From Tolypothrix brevis GSE-NOS-MK-07-07A (GTDB lineage Bacteria > Cyanobacteriota > Cyanobacteriia > Cyanobacteriales > Nostocaceae): a stretch of 64,000 nucleotides of DNA. The stretch spans positions 44,130 to 108,129 of the forward strand of contig JAHHIJ010000019.1 in NCBI GenBank assembly GCA_019358985.1, in the 5' to 3' direction. The notes below the pieces were generated by a model. It was not told the origin of the DNA, did no database searches, and saw only the letters and a program-made list of their open reading frames with translations. Within the stretch, counting starts at the first letter, position 1; each line of letters opens with the position of its first letter. Of the stretch, positions 1-9,030 are shown in pieces. The translations under genes were made by a program, and so were the position numbers.

Positions 1-1556
1 TAACTTTCTGGAGCGCTACCGACAAAAGCCAATTCTGCCATGTAAGGACGAGCGCAACCGTTCGGGCAACCGGTCATCCTTACCACAAAATGCTCGTTTT
101 GTAAACCAACTTTATCTAATGACGAGCGAATTCTTTCTAAAATACCTGGTATTGCTCGTTCTGATTCGGTGATTGCCAAGCCACAAGTCGGCATCGCAGG
201 GCAAGCCATCGCATAGCGCACCAAGGAATCTATTTTATCAGGGTTTGTGACGACACCGTGACGCTGAAGAATCTCTTCAATAAGTTGTTTATTCTCAGGT
301 TCAATATCGAAGAGAATTGCATTATGATGCGGTGTCAAGCGAATAGGCAAATTTAATTGCTCGACAACTTGCCGCAAAGCAGTTTTGAGTTGCAAGGAAC
401 CTTCATCTTTGATGCGACCATTTTCGATGGAAACCCCTAAAAACAGCTTACCATCACCTTGAGAGTGCCAGCCGAGGAAGTCTTGATATTTCCATTCTGG
501 CAGTTCTTTAAAAGGTGTGAGGGATTTGCCAAAGTATTCTGCAACCTTTGACTTGAATTTCTCAACCCCCCAATCGTGGATGAGATATTTTAGTCTAGCG
601 TGACGCCGGTCAGTGCGATCGCCATAATCTCTTTGAGTCGCAACAACCGCTTTCACTATCTCATAAACGTCATCTTTCGTTACATAGCAAATCGGGTCAG
701 CGATGCGTGCGAAGGTTTCTTCTTTGTTGTGGGTTCTTCCTAAACCACCACCTGCGAAGACGTTAAATCCTTCTAATTTCCCTTTTTTATCAGTAATTAC
801 CACCAAGGTCAAGTCTTGGGTATACAAATCTATAGAATTGTCTCCCGGAACCGTCACGCAAACTTTGAATTTGCGTGGCATGTAGAGATTGCCGTAAATT
901 GGTTCTAAACTATCTTCAACAATCGACTTACTATTATTTTGCCGTGCTGCCTTGACTTCTGGCTTTTCTTCGGCACTAATTACTTTTTCTCCATCCAGCC
1001 AAATCTCGTAATATGCGCCGGTTTGCGGTTTGAGCAAATCAGAGATATTCTTGGCATATTCCCAAGCATACTGATATTCTGGGCGATTTTTGAATGGTGC
1101 TGGGCAAGCCATGACGTTACGATTGACATCACCGCAAGCGGATAAAGTCGAACCCATACTTTTCACCATACCAGCGATCGCCGCTTTGAGATTTTTCTTC
1201 AAAATCCCGTGTAACTGAAACCCTTGACGGGTAGTTACTCGCATTGTATGGTTGCCATAATCATCAGCGAGCTTATCTATAGTCAGATACAATTGTGGCG
1301 GAATAAACCCACCCGGACTGGTGGTTCGCAGCATAAACTGGTAATCTTTTTCCTGTCCCTTGACGCGATTATCGCGGTTATCTTGCTGGTAAGAACCGTG
1401 AAACTTGAGAATTTGTACCGCATCTTCGCTAAAATGAGTTGTGTCCTGAAGTAGTTCGCTGGCGACAGGTTCACGTAAAAAATTACTATGTTCTTTTAGA
1501 CCTTCGACTTTGGAAGGTTTACGTTTGGCGGTAGGGGCAGGAGCAGATTTAACCAT
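1..1556 (-). CDS. sir: Ferredoxin-sulfite reductase, C-terminus cut by window edge
   Basis: This enzyme reduces sulfite to sulfide with ferredoxin electrons in assimilatory sulfur metabolism. The frame is open from an ATG at 1556 to the window edge (about 518 residues; the family is usually near 640), so the end of the protein lies outside. Two cysteine motifs that bind the 4Fe-4S cluster and siroheme are visible, [12 protein letters not shown] (about residue 450) and [10 protein letters not shown] (about residue 495). Sulfite/nitrite reductase core signatures such as [10 protein letters not shown] and [18 protein letters not shown] also occur. The length, the GGGLGR segment and the Cys spacing favour sulfite over nitrite reductase, but nitrite reductase is a close relative. 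The start is supported by a Lys/Pro-rich N-terminal tail typical of cyanobacterial Sir. Confidence 0.93.
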   Translation of the reverse strand, partial: MVKSAPAPTAKRKPSKVEGLKEHSNFLREPVASELLQDTTHFSEDAVQILKFHGSYQQDNRDNRVKGQEKDYQFMLRTTSPGGFIPPQLYLTIDKLADDYGNHTMRVTTRQGFQLHGILKKNLKAAIAGMVKSMGSTLSACGDVNRNVMACPAPFKNRPEYQYAWEYAKNISDLLKPQTGAYYEIWLDGEKVISAEEKPEVKAARQNNSKSIVEDSLEPIYGNLYMPRKFKVCVTVPGDNSIDLYTQDLTLVVITDKKGKLEGFNVFAGGGLGRTHNKEETFARIADPICYVTKDDVYEIVKAVVATQRDYGDRTDRRHARLKYLIHDWGVEKFKSKVAEYFGKSLTPFKELPEWKYQDFLGWHSQGDGKLFLGVSIENGRIKDEGSLQLKTALRQVVEQLNLPIRLTPHHNAILFDIEPENKQLIEEILQRHGVVTNPDKIDSLVRYAMACPAMPTCGLAITESERAIPGILERIRSSLDKVGLQNEHFVVRMTGCPNGCARPYMAELAFVGSAPES

Positions 1557-1848
1557 TAGAGTTGTATAGTGTTCTTAATAAGGCATTATTCAACACCGTC
1601 CTGTGCTAGTTCTTAGCACTGATTCGGCGATCGATCCCCGGTAATTCGGTCGGAATAAAGAGGAATTTTTTACATCTTAACATGGTAAAAGCTGGGTTTA
1701 TCAGTGATGCAACACTTAACAAACCCAGCAATATTTTATATGGTTTTGAGTGGCTTCTTAAAATTATTTGAAGCTATGATTTAAACCAAAGGAGAGCGCT
1801 AAAAGTTATAGAAGTCTTGTGTGAGGAGCTTTCTGGGTAGATTAAATT

Positions 1849-2385
1849 TTACTTGAAGCGAACACCAATACCACTTTGGATGCTCAGAGCAGAAGCAGAG
1901 CTATTTTTGTAGGCATCAATTCCTAAAGTAGCATTACTGTAGAGCAAGAAATTTTTAGTAACTTCAGATTCTATCCCAGCAGTTACAGCTACGCCATCTT
2001 TGTTACCGAGGGGAGTTGGTTTGCCGTTTGCTTCCACAAAAGAGTAACCAAGACCTAAAAATGCGTTGGTGTTTTTAGCAATACCCACATCTGCGGAAAC
2101 TTGGGGGATAATGGCAGTTGTTTGGTCGCTCCAAAGAACATGACCGCGTGCTGAAAATGGAGTATCTCCTAATTTCAGACGACCTGTAAGATTACCACCA
2201 AATGTTGCCGCATCACCATTTTGTCCACCATTGGTAACACCAACTCCCACACCACCACCGACATAGCTGGCGTCAGTACCATTTTTGGTTTCAGCAGAAG
2301 CTTGACCGGCAGAGAGAAAAATAGGAGCAATTACTAAAGAAGACAATGCGGAAATTGTCACAAAAGACTTGATAAAGCGCTTCAT
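1849..2385 (-). CDS. Small outer-membrane beta-barrel-like secreted protein
   Basis: This 178-aa protein has a clear signal peptide: the Lys/Arg start MKRFIKSF, a hydrophobic core, and an AxA-type cleavage site around GQASAE. The mature part is Gly/Asn-rich with alternating polar and hydrophobic strands, including repeated 'VGGGVGVGV' and 'LGLGYSFVE' segments. It ends in GIGVRFK, as in small outer-membrane barrels. I infer an outer-membrane location; no function can be assigned. A longer frame exists upstream to 2502, but the ATG at 2385 begins the signal peptide and has a GGTGA Shine-Dalgarno-like stretch just upstream, so I use it. The gene appears monocistronic, facing away from the ADP-ribosylglycohydrolase. 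Confidence 0.75.
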   Translation of the reverse strand: MKRFIKSFVTISALSSLVIAPIFLSAGQASAETKNGTDASYVGGGVGVGVTNGGQNGDAATFGGNLTGRLKLGDTPFSARGHVLWSDQTTAIIPQVSADVGIAKNTNAFLGLGYSFVEANGKPTPLGNKDGVAVTAGIESEVTKNFLLYSNATLGIDAYKNSSASALSIQSGIGVRFK

Positions 2386-2679
2386 AATGTCACCGAATAT
2401 GTAGGTGTTGCATTTAAACTCTAGGTCGAGAATCAATGAAAAAAGTTCCAGAAAATTTCGATATTTTCTGAATAAATTGTCACTATTAATGCACGTCAGC
2501 AAGCCCTAATTAGCCACAAATAGTAATAAGCTGTTCTCGTTACGGAGATTTCTCTTTCCATCCGGCATTTTTTAACATAAATAGACAGTTTTTTAACTGG
2601 TACATAAAAGTTTGTCTACTTAAGCCAAAAAAACAGCCTTTATTAACGGTGTAAGGGAGTATCCCACTTTTTAGTATGT

Positions 2680-2772
2680 CATTGCGAGAGCAACGAAGTG
2701 AAGCGCGGCAATCCCATCAACTGTTTCGTAGTGAGATATTGTGGGATTGCTTCGTCGTTCCTCCTCGCAATG
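2680..2772. repeat. Palindromic intergenic repeat (CATTGCGAG ends)
   Basis: The 93-bp element begins CATTGCGAG and ends CTCGCAATG. An inner complementary pair, GCAATCCCA and TGGGATTGC, surrounds a central loop. Related cores (gtcattgcga or gtcattacga, followed by gaagcaat) occur near 23970, 32085 and 58170. It sits in the roughly 480-bp spacer between the divergent barrel and ADP-ribosylglycohydrolase genes. Nothing else was recognised in that spacer. Confidence 0.7.
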
Positions 2773-2864
2773 ACTGATTATTCTATGGCTACGAAATAAA
2801 AACTGGGATGTACCCATGGTGTAATTTATAAATATTGTTGAAAATTATCCCAGCGAGTAATATC

Positions 2865-3806
2865 ATGTTAACTACCACAAAAACGTTGTCTGGTTTGATG
2901 GGTTTGTGCATCGGCGATGCAATAGGTGTTCCGGTAGAGTTCACTAGCCGTGCTGAACGAATTGCATCTCCTGTAACATCGATGCAGGGTTACGGTACTT
3001 GGGATATGCCACCAGGCACATGGTCTGATGACAGTTCCCTGACCTTTTGTTTAGCAGAATGTCTTTGTAACGGTTTTTCGTTGGATATGATTGCTAATTC
3101 ATTCTGGCGTTGGTATGATGAAGCGTACTGGACTGCTCGTGATGAAGTATTTGACGTTGGTAACACCACATTTTTAGCGATCGCCAACTTGAAACAAGGA
3201 ATTCCACCCTTGGAAGCGGGAGGAAAGACGGAAAACAGTAATGGTAATGGTTCTTTGATGAGAATCTTACCTATGGCTTATTGTCACAAAAGCTTAACTT
3301 TTGCCGAATTGATTTCGCGGGTACATCAAGTTTCTTGTATTACCCATGCCCATATGCGATCGCAAATTGCCTGCGGTATATATATCAGTATCACAGTTTG
3401 TCTTTTACAAGGACTTGATCCACAACCAGCTTATTTACAAGGTTTAGAAAACATTCGCCAAATTTACTCTACACCTGAATACGCTTTGGAAATACCGCAT
3501 TTTTCCAGAGTCTTCAGCGGCGAAATTGACAAGTTGCCACTGGAAGAAATTCGTTCTAGCGGCTATGTTATTGATACTTTAGAAGCATCGCTTTGGTGTT
3601 TGTTAAATAGTTCTAACTACGCCGAGGCAGTACTCAAAGCGGTAAATTTAGGTGGAGACACTGATACTACTGCCGCTGTTACTGGTGGGTTGGCAGGAAT
3701 TTACTATGGAGTGGAAAATATTCCTTCAGAATGGGTTGAGCAAATTGCCCGAAAACAGGACATTATGAATTTAGCAGAGCGTTTAGCAGCGGCTGTTTAC
3801 ACTTAG
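2865..3806 (+). CDS. ADP-ribosylglycohydrolase (DraG/ARH-type) family protein
   Basis: The product is 313 aa. Proteins of this family remove ADP-ribose from modified arginine or other substrates with a dinuclear metal site. Visible signatures are GLCIGDAIGVPVEF at the N-terminus, GTWSDDSSLTFCLAE (metal-binding Asp residues), GNGSLMRILPMA, the THAHMRSQIACGIY segment, and the C-terminal NLGGDTDTTAAVTGGLAG, where paired Asp/Thr residues complete the metal site. All expected metal ligands appear present, so it should be active. The frame could begin at a TTG at 2835, but the ATG at 2865 places the family core at the usual distance from the start. The substrate is unknown; no nitrogenase gene lies nearby, so a nitrogenase-specific DraG role is not implied. 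Confidence 0.9.
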   Translation: MLTTTKTLSGLMGLCIGDAIGVPVEFTSRAERIASPVTSMQGYGTWDMPPGTWSDDSSLTFCLAECLCNGFSLDMIANSFWRWYDEAYWTARDEVFDVGNTTFLAIANLKQGIPPLEAGGKTENSNGNGSLMRILPMAYCHKSLTFAELISRVHQVSCITHAHMRSQIACGIYISITVCLLQGLDPQPAYLQGLENIRQIYSTPEYALEIPHFSRVFSGEIDKLPLEEIRSSGYVIDTLEASLWCLLNSSNYAEAVLKAVNLGGDTDTTAAVTGGLAGIYYGVENIPSEWVEQIARKQDIMNLAERLAAAVYT

Positions 3807-3832
3807 GAATGCGGACTAAATAAAATACAAGA

Positions 3833-3898
3833 CCTCACCCCGACAAAGCTGTGCTTTATCTCCCCTCTCCTTATTAAGGAGAGGGGTAGGGGGTGAGG
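3833..3898. repeat. Inverted repeat with CCTCACCCC / GGGGTGAGG ends
   Basis: A GC-rich imperfect palindrome begins CCTCACCCC and ends GGGGTGAGG, with an inner TCCCCTCTCCTTA / TAAGGAGAGGGG stem. It lies just downstream of the ADP-ribosylglycohydrolase and could act as a terminator. Similar sequences occur around 44570 and 61710-61767, and a related pattern is inside the element at 12484-12738. Confidence 0.65.
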
Positions 3899-3974
3899 TA
3901 GCTCGTAATTTAAGTAGAATTCGACAAGTCAGGAGCGAGGAATATTATTTATTCTGGCTCCTGGCTAACAATGA

Positions 3975-5033
3975 TTAAACAGAAGACAAAGAATATACCT
4001 GACCATCAATTAAGAGTCGGGTGATCCCCTTAGCTTCCAAATGAGTTCGGGCTTTATGGAGCATTTTACTATCTGGAACTTTAATCACGCGATCGCGCTT
4101 GGTAGAGAAGCGCTTTGCTACTCGGTGGTTATCAAATATCGGCAAAGTTCTTTGCTGAGTTTCGATGGTGGGAATTTGCCCCAAATCGCCAAAATCCTTC
4201 AGTGGTCGAGTGATTAACTCTGAGCAACGATCGATCACTAAATAGCAAGTTTTGGGCAAATGAGCTGACGACAACGGCAAAACTTGCACCGCTGCATCAC
4301 CTAAAGCTCGTCTTGTGACTAAAGGTCTTGGCTCCTCAAAGTCGTCATCCTCTTCATCGAAATCATCATCATCTAAATCGTCGTCTAAATCGTCCAAATC
4401 CTCTGACTCGTCTAGCAAGTCTTCGCCGAGCATTTGCGCTATGACCGTCGGGTTTGGAAGTTCACCCTCTAACATTGGGCTAGGAATACTAGCTATTACA
4501 GTCGGCTTTTGTTCTAAAAGTTCTAATTGCTCCCCGACTGGTTGTCTTGGTATCGGTGCTGACGAACGCCGGCGTACCCGTCTGTTAGCCGCTTCTTCCT
4601 CCTCGGTTTCATCTTCTTGGTAAGGAAAATTTTCTACTACTGGCTGTGGAGGCACAACAACTTTGACTTTTGGAGTTGTCTTGCGCGGACTTGGCAAAGA
4701 AGTTTTCGGCAATTCCGGTGGAAAGCTTTCTTCCTTGGGAGTTGCTTTCACCTCGACTTGTTTGACTTCTTTCTCTTTTTGTGGTGTTACCCTGGTTTGT
4801 AGTTGGTCATAGTTTACCTGCGCTCTGCCTTCAGGAGTTCGGGCAGCACGCTTTAAAGAAACGAGATATTCATACTCGTCTTCTGGTAAGGTACTTTTGA
4901 GCAAGCGACTAATTGTCGAATTACTAACTTCATAGCGTTCTGCCAAAGTTGAAGTTGTTTCGGCAGTCTCTCGATATAATTTAAGAATTTCTTGTTTATC
5001 AGAATCTGTTAGTTTTCTCACGGTAGACACCAA
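3975..5033 (-). CDS. Helix-turn-helix protein with acidic central region, unknown function
   Basis: This 352-aa protein starts with a helix-turn-helix of the transposase/Hin-recombinase type (about residues 5-50, KQEILKLYRETAETTSTLAE followed by RYEVSNSTISRLLK). A Pro/Lys-rich linker follows, then a strongly acidic stretch of Asp and Glu (about residues 205-240). The C-terminal ~110 residues look like a compact conserved domain ending in RLLIDGQVYSLSSV. There is no DDE or serine-recombinase catalytic core, so it is not a transposase despite the HTH. I infer a DNA-binding regulator or nucleoid-associated protein. It starts 8 bp after the membrane-protein gene at 5042-5956, so the two are probably co-transcribed. 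Confidence 0.72.
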   Translation of the reverse strand: MVSTVRKLTDSDKQEILKLYRETAETTSTLAERYEVSNSTISRLLKSTLPEDEYEYLVSLKRAARTPEGRAQVNYDQLQTRVTPQKEKEVKQVEVKATPKEESFPPELPKTSLPSPRKTTPKVKVVVPPQPVVENFPYQEDETEEEEAANRRVRRRSSAPIPRQPVGEQLELLEQKPTVIASIPSPMLEGELPNPTVIAQMLGEDLLDESEDLDDLDDDLDDDDFDEEDDDFEEPRPLVTRRALGDAAVQVLPLSSAHLPKTCYLVIDRCSELITRPLKDFGDLGQIPTIETQQRTLPIFDNHRVAKRFSTKRDRVIKVPDSKMLHKARTHLEAKGITRLLIDGQVYSLSSV

Positions 5034-5041
5034 AATTTTTG

Positions 5042-5956
5042 TTAAGCTCTTTTTCGTCCGCCGACACGCCGCGATCGGCTTGATGATGCGTCATACTCTA
5101 AGGCGGCACCCATGCCAAATAACACTCCACTCATTACCCAAAATACCTCTAGTATCTCTCCACTTTGATAGTTGGGAATCCAATTAGTGGCATATTGAAA
5201 CCACATATCTGCTATGTAGAGCGAAAACGCTGCCGCTGCAATCATTCGCCAAGACAAAGAAACTCGTCCGCCCCAAAAAGCTAGCAGTAGCGTTGTGGCG
5301 ATAATTAACAATAACACGTCGCTGACAATATAAATGGTACTTAAAACCGGAGCGATATTTTCTGTCCATGATGGCACTTGTTGGCTGACTTTATCTGCTC
5401 CTTGTGGTTGATGAGAAATCAGCCATGCCAAAGCGCTGCCAAAAGCTCCAATTGCCGACACAATCATCCACTGCCATTTTTCCAGATTGAGTCGCGAAGA
5501 TGCAACTGCTAAAATCATGCCTACACCAAGGAACAAATATGTCACCACGAAAAATACATCACCTAGTGAAACGATTGGCTCTTCTTTTAATACTATTTCC
5601 GTATAGCCGAAAAATATTCCGCCAAGAAAATAAGAAAGCATCCCGATGCCAATTGCCAGCCAAACATTGCGATCGCTAACAATTTGCGGATTGCGCCAAT
5701 TCCTTAAGCATAATATCCCAGCACTTAAATAAGCCAATGCTTCAAAAATATTTGTACCAATTACGTACCATGCCGCACGACTTTGTGTGCCGTCCGCTCC
5801 GGGAATTTTGGCACTAAACAACAAAAAGTACAATAGTGCCAGCATACCCCAGGCAATACTAGCTAAAACGATGTTTTGAGTGGTCAACAGTGAGTTAGGA
5901 GGATATGAATTCTTGTAAGATTCTCTCATATGGCTTAACTGTATAAATACATTCAC
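5042..5956 (-). CDS. Polytopic membrane protein of unknown function
   Basis: The 304-aa protein has about eight hydrophobic segments (for example SIAWGMLALLYFLLF, AIGIGMLSYFLGGIFFG, VFFVVTYLFLGVGMILAVA, and VSDVLLLIIATTLLLAFW). It ends in a short Arg-rich cytoplasmic tail. The arrangement recalls the membrane sensor modules found before GGDEF or kinase domains, but no output domain is fused here. An alternative Met at 5929 would remove nine residues. It is the first gene of a probable two-gene operon with the HTH protein only 8 bp downstream, which could mean membrane-to-DNA signalling; that is inference only. Confidence 0.72.
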   Translation of the reverse strand: MNVFIQLSHMRESYKNSYPPNSLLTTQNIVLASIAWGMLALLYFLLFSAKIPGADGTQSRAAWYVIGTNIFEALAYLSAGILCLRNWRNPQIVSDRNVWLAIGIGMLSYFLGGIFFGYTEIVLKEEPIVSLGDVFFVVTYLFLGVGMILAVASSRLNLEKWQWMIVSAIGAFGSALAWLISHQPQGADKVSQQVPSWTENIAPVLSTIYIVSDVLLLIIATTLLLAFWGGRVSLSWRMIAAAAFSLYIADMWFQYATNWIPNYQSGEILEVFWVMSGVLFGMGAALEYDASSSRSRRVGGRKRA

Positions 5957-6058
5957 AGGAGTATTTTGGCAAAAACGATGTGAAACTTAACGGGTTCATT
6001 TAACTTCGGAGCCTAGTAAAAAATTTTTTCACCAAAAAAACTGCCGATGATATGTTGG

Positions 6059-6718
6059 TTATTGCCATAGTTTACTCAGTGTAGATTGATTTAGCCAACT
6101 GATAAAGTGCGATCGCTCCTCCGATGGCATATTTTGTAAGGTACCAGCTATAAGTTTTGCAAAGTTGGCATTGCCAAAATATCCTTTCCCTAATCGATGC
6201 AGCTCTTGCAAAAGTAGAATTACATGATTTTCTTGCCAAGGGGAAAGTTTGGCTAACTCCAATGGGTTGGTTGTCAGCAAGTTATGAGCTGTCTCTGATG
6301 AGGATACCTGGGCAAATTGCTTTTGTTGCAATAACTCACCAATATCTTTCTCAAATAATGACGCTTGTCGAGTCCCTAAAAACTCTTCAATGTCAATATA
6401 AACCCCTTGCAATAGTAATAAACACCCTTGGATCAAAATTTCTGTGTTGCTATGACTACCAGTGTCACTATCTAGTTGCTCTAAACGGATTTTACCCCAA
6501 ACGCTGTAGCGCTCCGGTTCCTCTAGCAAAACACACGCTTTACCTCGGTTATCAGTTAATTCCCTCCACAAGGCTCTCGCTTCTTCCTCTTGATTAGCCT
6601 TGAAGACGCTAATCAAACGAAACGTTAGCCCCTGATAATGGAGGATAGGCACTTGCTGATCCCGTTTTGGGTGCTGAATCGACGATATTTCAACATCCTG
6701 CCGTTTAAGAATAAACAT
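6059..6718 (-). CDS. Conserved cyanobacterial protein of unknown function (Npun_F0813-like, tentative)
   Basis: This is a 219-aa soluble protein with no signal peptide or membrane segment. Its N-terminal half (FILKRQDVEISSI, then HYQGLTFRLISVF and ALWRELTDNRGKACVLLEEP) resembles a cyanobacterial family I remember as Npun_F0813; this is memory, not a search. The C-terminal half is helical and rich in Leu and Gln. It appears monocistronic and lies opposite to the following tRNA gene. No catalytic motif was seen. Confidence 0.68.
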   Translation of the reverse strand: MFILKRQDVEISSIQHPKRDQQVPILHYQGLTFRLISVFKANQEEEARALWRELTDNRGKACVLLEEPERYSVWGKIRLEQLDSDTGSHSNTEILIQGCLLLLQGVYIDIEEFLGTRQASLFEKDIGELLQQKQFAQVSSSETAHNLLTTNPLELAKLSPWQENHVILLLQELHRLGKGYFGNANFAKLIAGTLQNMPSEERSHFISWLNQSTLSKLWQ

Positions 6719-7033
6719 GGCACACTGAAATTAACTCCTGACAGGGGCATTCTTGATATGCTATCTATAATCGCACCGAGAGCTATATTGGCTCATAGTG
6801 CTTTCTTCTGGGCTTTTAGTTTGAGCGCATCCATTTCACCAACTGATTTACTAGACAATATACAAGCATGTAACACTCCAGCTTGTGAACGTCTTTCGTC
6901 TAAATTGGTAAGAAGGCACAGTCTTCAAGCCTTGGGAGTGAAAATGCATAATCTATAATAGATTGCATTTTGCCCTTAAGCACATATATAATAATTTAAA
7001 GACTGACTCTTGTGGGAGCCAGTAACTTGATTT
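6719..7033. other. Intergenic region with no recognised feature
   Basis: About 315 bp lie between the start of the minus-strand unknown gene and the tRNA. The open frame here is short and biased, has no recognisable domain, and runs antisense into the neighbouring gene. Promoters for the minus-strand gene and the tRNA presumably lie here, but I cannot place them. Confidence 0.5.
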
Positions 7034-7106
7034 GGGTGTGTAACTCAGGGGATAGAGTAACTGCCTTCTAAGCAGTCAGTCGCAGGTTCGATTCCTGCCA
7101 CACCCG
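7034..7106 (+). tRNA. tRNA-Arg (anticodon UCU)
   Basis: The 73-nt sequence folds into a full cloverleaf. The acceptor stem is GGGTGTG/CACACCC with a G discriminator. The D arm is ACTC...GAGT. The anticodon stem ACTGC/GCAGT encloses loop CTTCTAA with anticodon TCT, which reads AGA. The T arm is GCAGG-TTCGATT-CCTGC. CCA is not encoded: the acceptor end is followed by TTTT. It reads AGA/AGG arginine codons. Confidence 0.97.
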
Positions 7107-7117
7107 TTTTAGCTAAA

Positions 7118-7242
7118 TAAGTAGATGGGCATAAATAAACGCTCCTCAACGTAGTAACGGCTTTAGCCGTTAAAATTGAGCGGTTTACCCCTCACTACGA
7201 AGAGCGGAGAGTGTTTTACGTTTAATTTTGCCCACTTACTTA
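7118..7242. mobile_element. MITE-like element, TAAGTAGRTGGGCA ends (copy A)
   Basis: The 125-bp element starts TAAGTAGATGGGCATAAA and ends with the inverted TTTGCCCACTTACTTA. Two other copies with the same ends are at 32055-32184 and 58134-58286. The TA at each outer edge fits a TA-targeting (Tc1/IS630-like) insertion. Its right edge supplies the TAA stop codon of the aminopeptidase P gene. Confidence 0.7.
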
Positions 7243-8625
7243 ACCACTAACCAAATCTTCTATAGTACTAGCGTTATTTGGCAATGCAGCTGTTAAAACT
7301 TCGCTGCCTTGTGTTGTAACTAAAACATCATCCTCGATGCGGATTCCGCGTACATCGGCAAATTGAGATAAACGTTCCCAATTGACGATATGATGATACT
7401 TTGAGCGCAGATTAGCATCATTTAAAATTGCTGGAACTTGATAAAAACCAGGTTCAATTGTAACTAACATTCCCGATCGCAGTGGACGATTTAAACGTAG
7501 GTAGCTTAAACCAAAGCGATCGCTTCTTTCTCTTTCCTCTTCATACCCAGCTAAATCCCCCAAATCTTCCATGTCATGCACATCCAAACCCAACAAATGA
7601 CCGATTCCGTGGGGGAAAAACAGCGCGTGAGCATCCATTTCTACTAAGTCTTCCGGATTTCCTTTGAAAATGCCCAAATTTACCAAACCTTCAGCAATGA
7701 CACTGCAAGCTAGTAAATGAATATCTTCATACTCTACACCAGGACGGATTTTGGCAATACACGCATCATGAGCCGCCAATATTACATCATAAATATCTCT
7801 CTGGGTAGATGAAAACTTTCCAGATACTGCCCAAGTGCGAGTGACATCAGCTGCCCAACCCATTTCAGTTTCCGCACCAACATCTGCAAGTAGTAAATCA
7901 CCAGGTTGCAAAGAATGGTGATAGTGTTCATTATGGAGAACTTCGCCATGAACGGTGACAATACTGTTGTAGGAAGTAGTCATATTATGTGCTATAATAA
8001 CTCCTTCCATCGCAGCCCGGACTTCGGCTTCTATTTTGGCACCAGTTGTAGCACGCATACCAGCTTTGTGCGCTTCGACGGTGACAGCAGCGGCTTTTCT
8101 TAACTCAATTAATGCGGCTTCGTCGTGGGTTAGACGTACCGTAACAATTGCTTTGGCTAACTCTAGGTCAATTTCGGCTGGCTGAATTTGCGGTAAAACT
8201 AATCTATCCAACAGTTGCGACTGCTGAGTCCAAGTGGCAGCATCTTGCACGGCAATTGTTGCCACACCTTTTACCGACAATTGTAATTCCACCATTGGTT
8301 TAGCAACATCCGCGCCAATTTTTTGGGCAATTTCTTCTCGAATTGGCGTTTCTCCATGCCATAAAGCGCTACTCGGTTTAGGATCGTCCATGAATAGTTC
8401 TAACTTGCCGGCTTCTAAGCGAATTACCGCATTTGGCAAGGGTAGTCCAGCAAAATAGAGGAAATGACTGCTAGCGCGAAAAGGAAAGACATTTGCTGGA
8501 AAGTTACGCGGACTGCTGTTTCCCGACCAGAGAATTACCGGAAAATCAATCAAACTGGCTAGTTTTTGTCTTCGCTGCCGTAGAGTATCCACAAGGTAGT
8601 TAGAAGTCCATGCTTGATTACCCAT
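7240..8625 (-). CDS. pepP: Aminopeptidase P family protein (Xaa-Pro aminopeptidase)
   Basis: The product is a 461-aa metallopeptidase of the M24 pita-bread family, which removes an N-terminal residue next to proline. The N-terminal creatinase-like domain includes NFPANVFPFRASSHFLYFAG. The C-terminal catalytic domain carries the dinuclear metal ligands: Asp in LLADVGAETEMG and AADVTRTW, His in FPHGIGHLLGLDVHD, Glu in VTIEPGFY, and Glu in IRIEDDVLVT. Length is normal for the family. A longer frame reaches 8664 but would overlap the upstream lipoprotein gene; the ATG at 8625 (MGNQAW), preceded by an AGGGA stretch, is preferred. It lies 10 bp after the lipoprotein gene. The stop codon is formed by the edge of the inserted repeat at 7118-7242. 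Confidence 0.93.
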   Translation of the reverse strand: MGNQAWTSNYLVDTLRQRRQKLASLIDFPVILWSGNSSPRNFPANVFPFRASSHFLYFAGLPLPNAVIRLEAGKLELFMDDPKPSSALWHGETPIREEIAQKIGADVAKPMVELQLSVKGVATIAVQDAATWTQQSQLLDRLVLPQIQPAEIDLELAKAIVTVRLTHDEAALIELRKAAAVTVEAHKAGMRATTGAKIEAEVRAAMEGVIIAHNMTTSYNSIVTVHGEVLHNEHYHHSLQPGDLLLADVGAETEMGWAADVTRTWAVSGKFSSTQRDIYDVILAAHDACIAKIRPGVEYEDIHLLACSVIAEGLVNLGIFKGNPEDLVEMDAHALFFPHGIGHLLGLDVHDMEDLGDLAGYEEERERSDRFGLSYLRLNRPLRSGMLVTIEPGFYQVPAILNDANLRSKYHHIVNWERLSQFADVRGIRIEDDVLVTTQGSEVLTAALPNNASTIEDLVSG

Positions 8626-8635
8626 TACCCATTCC

Positions 8636-8893
8636 CTAGTTTTTGTCGTCGTCTTTATCGTCATCTTTCTCGTCGTCTCTGTCGTCTTTTTGGTCGTTAT
8701 TAGACCGGATAGGCTGTTGGTTAGTCTGATTGTTGTACTGAGTATTTTGTTGATTTTGTTGCTGGGTTTCAGTCTGTGGCTTTGATTCGTCGTTACCGCA
8801 GCTGACTAACCCCGCAGAAATTAGCGCGGTTGTTATAGCAGCAAGGATGTTGGCGATCGCTTTTCTCCTCAAGCTTCCGTTTTTATTTAACAT
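8636..8893 (-). CDS. Small lipoprotein with Asp/Lys-rich tail
   Basis: This 85-aa protein starts with a basic N-terminus (NKNGSLRRKA). A hydrophobic stretch follows, then a lipobox-like GLVSC around residues 28-32, so it is probably a lipidated envelope protein. The mature part is almost entirely low-complexity: Gln/Asn-rich, then a tail of repeated Asp-Asp-Lys and Asp-Asp-Asp-Lys units. The charged tail could bind cations or the cell wall, but this is speculation. It is followed after 10 bp by the aminopeptidase P gene and probably shares its promoter. Confidence 0.72.
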   Translation of the reverse strand: MLNKNGSLRRKAIANILAAITTALISAGLVSCGNDESKPQTETQQQNQQNTQYNNQTNQQPIRSNNDQKDDRDDEKDDDKDDDKN

Positions 8894-9030
8894 TGGCTTA
8901 AACTCTTGGAGTTAGAATTACTAATCCTACACTACTGCGTCAGGTTCTTGTTGTTATCTAACTATCGACAAGTATCTCAAGGAATGAATTTGTCACAATA
9001 GTTAAATAAACTTATTTCTCAGGTTAAAAA

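Noticed and set aside
2680..2772. Palindrome considered as a rho-independent terminator
   Set aside because: The stem is long and imperfect, has no T run after it, and related cores recur elsewhere in the window, so it is annotated as a dispersed repeat.
4315..4623. Serine-rich open frame opposite the HTH gene
   Set aside because: It is the antisense of the acidic Asp/Glu codon run in the real gene, a known source of Ser-rich false frames.
6638..6958. 106-aa plus-strand frame near the tRNA
   Set aside because: It overlaps the start of the minus-strand unknown gene and contains no recognisable domain or ribosome binding site.
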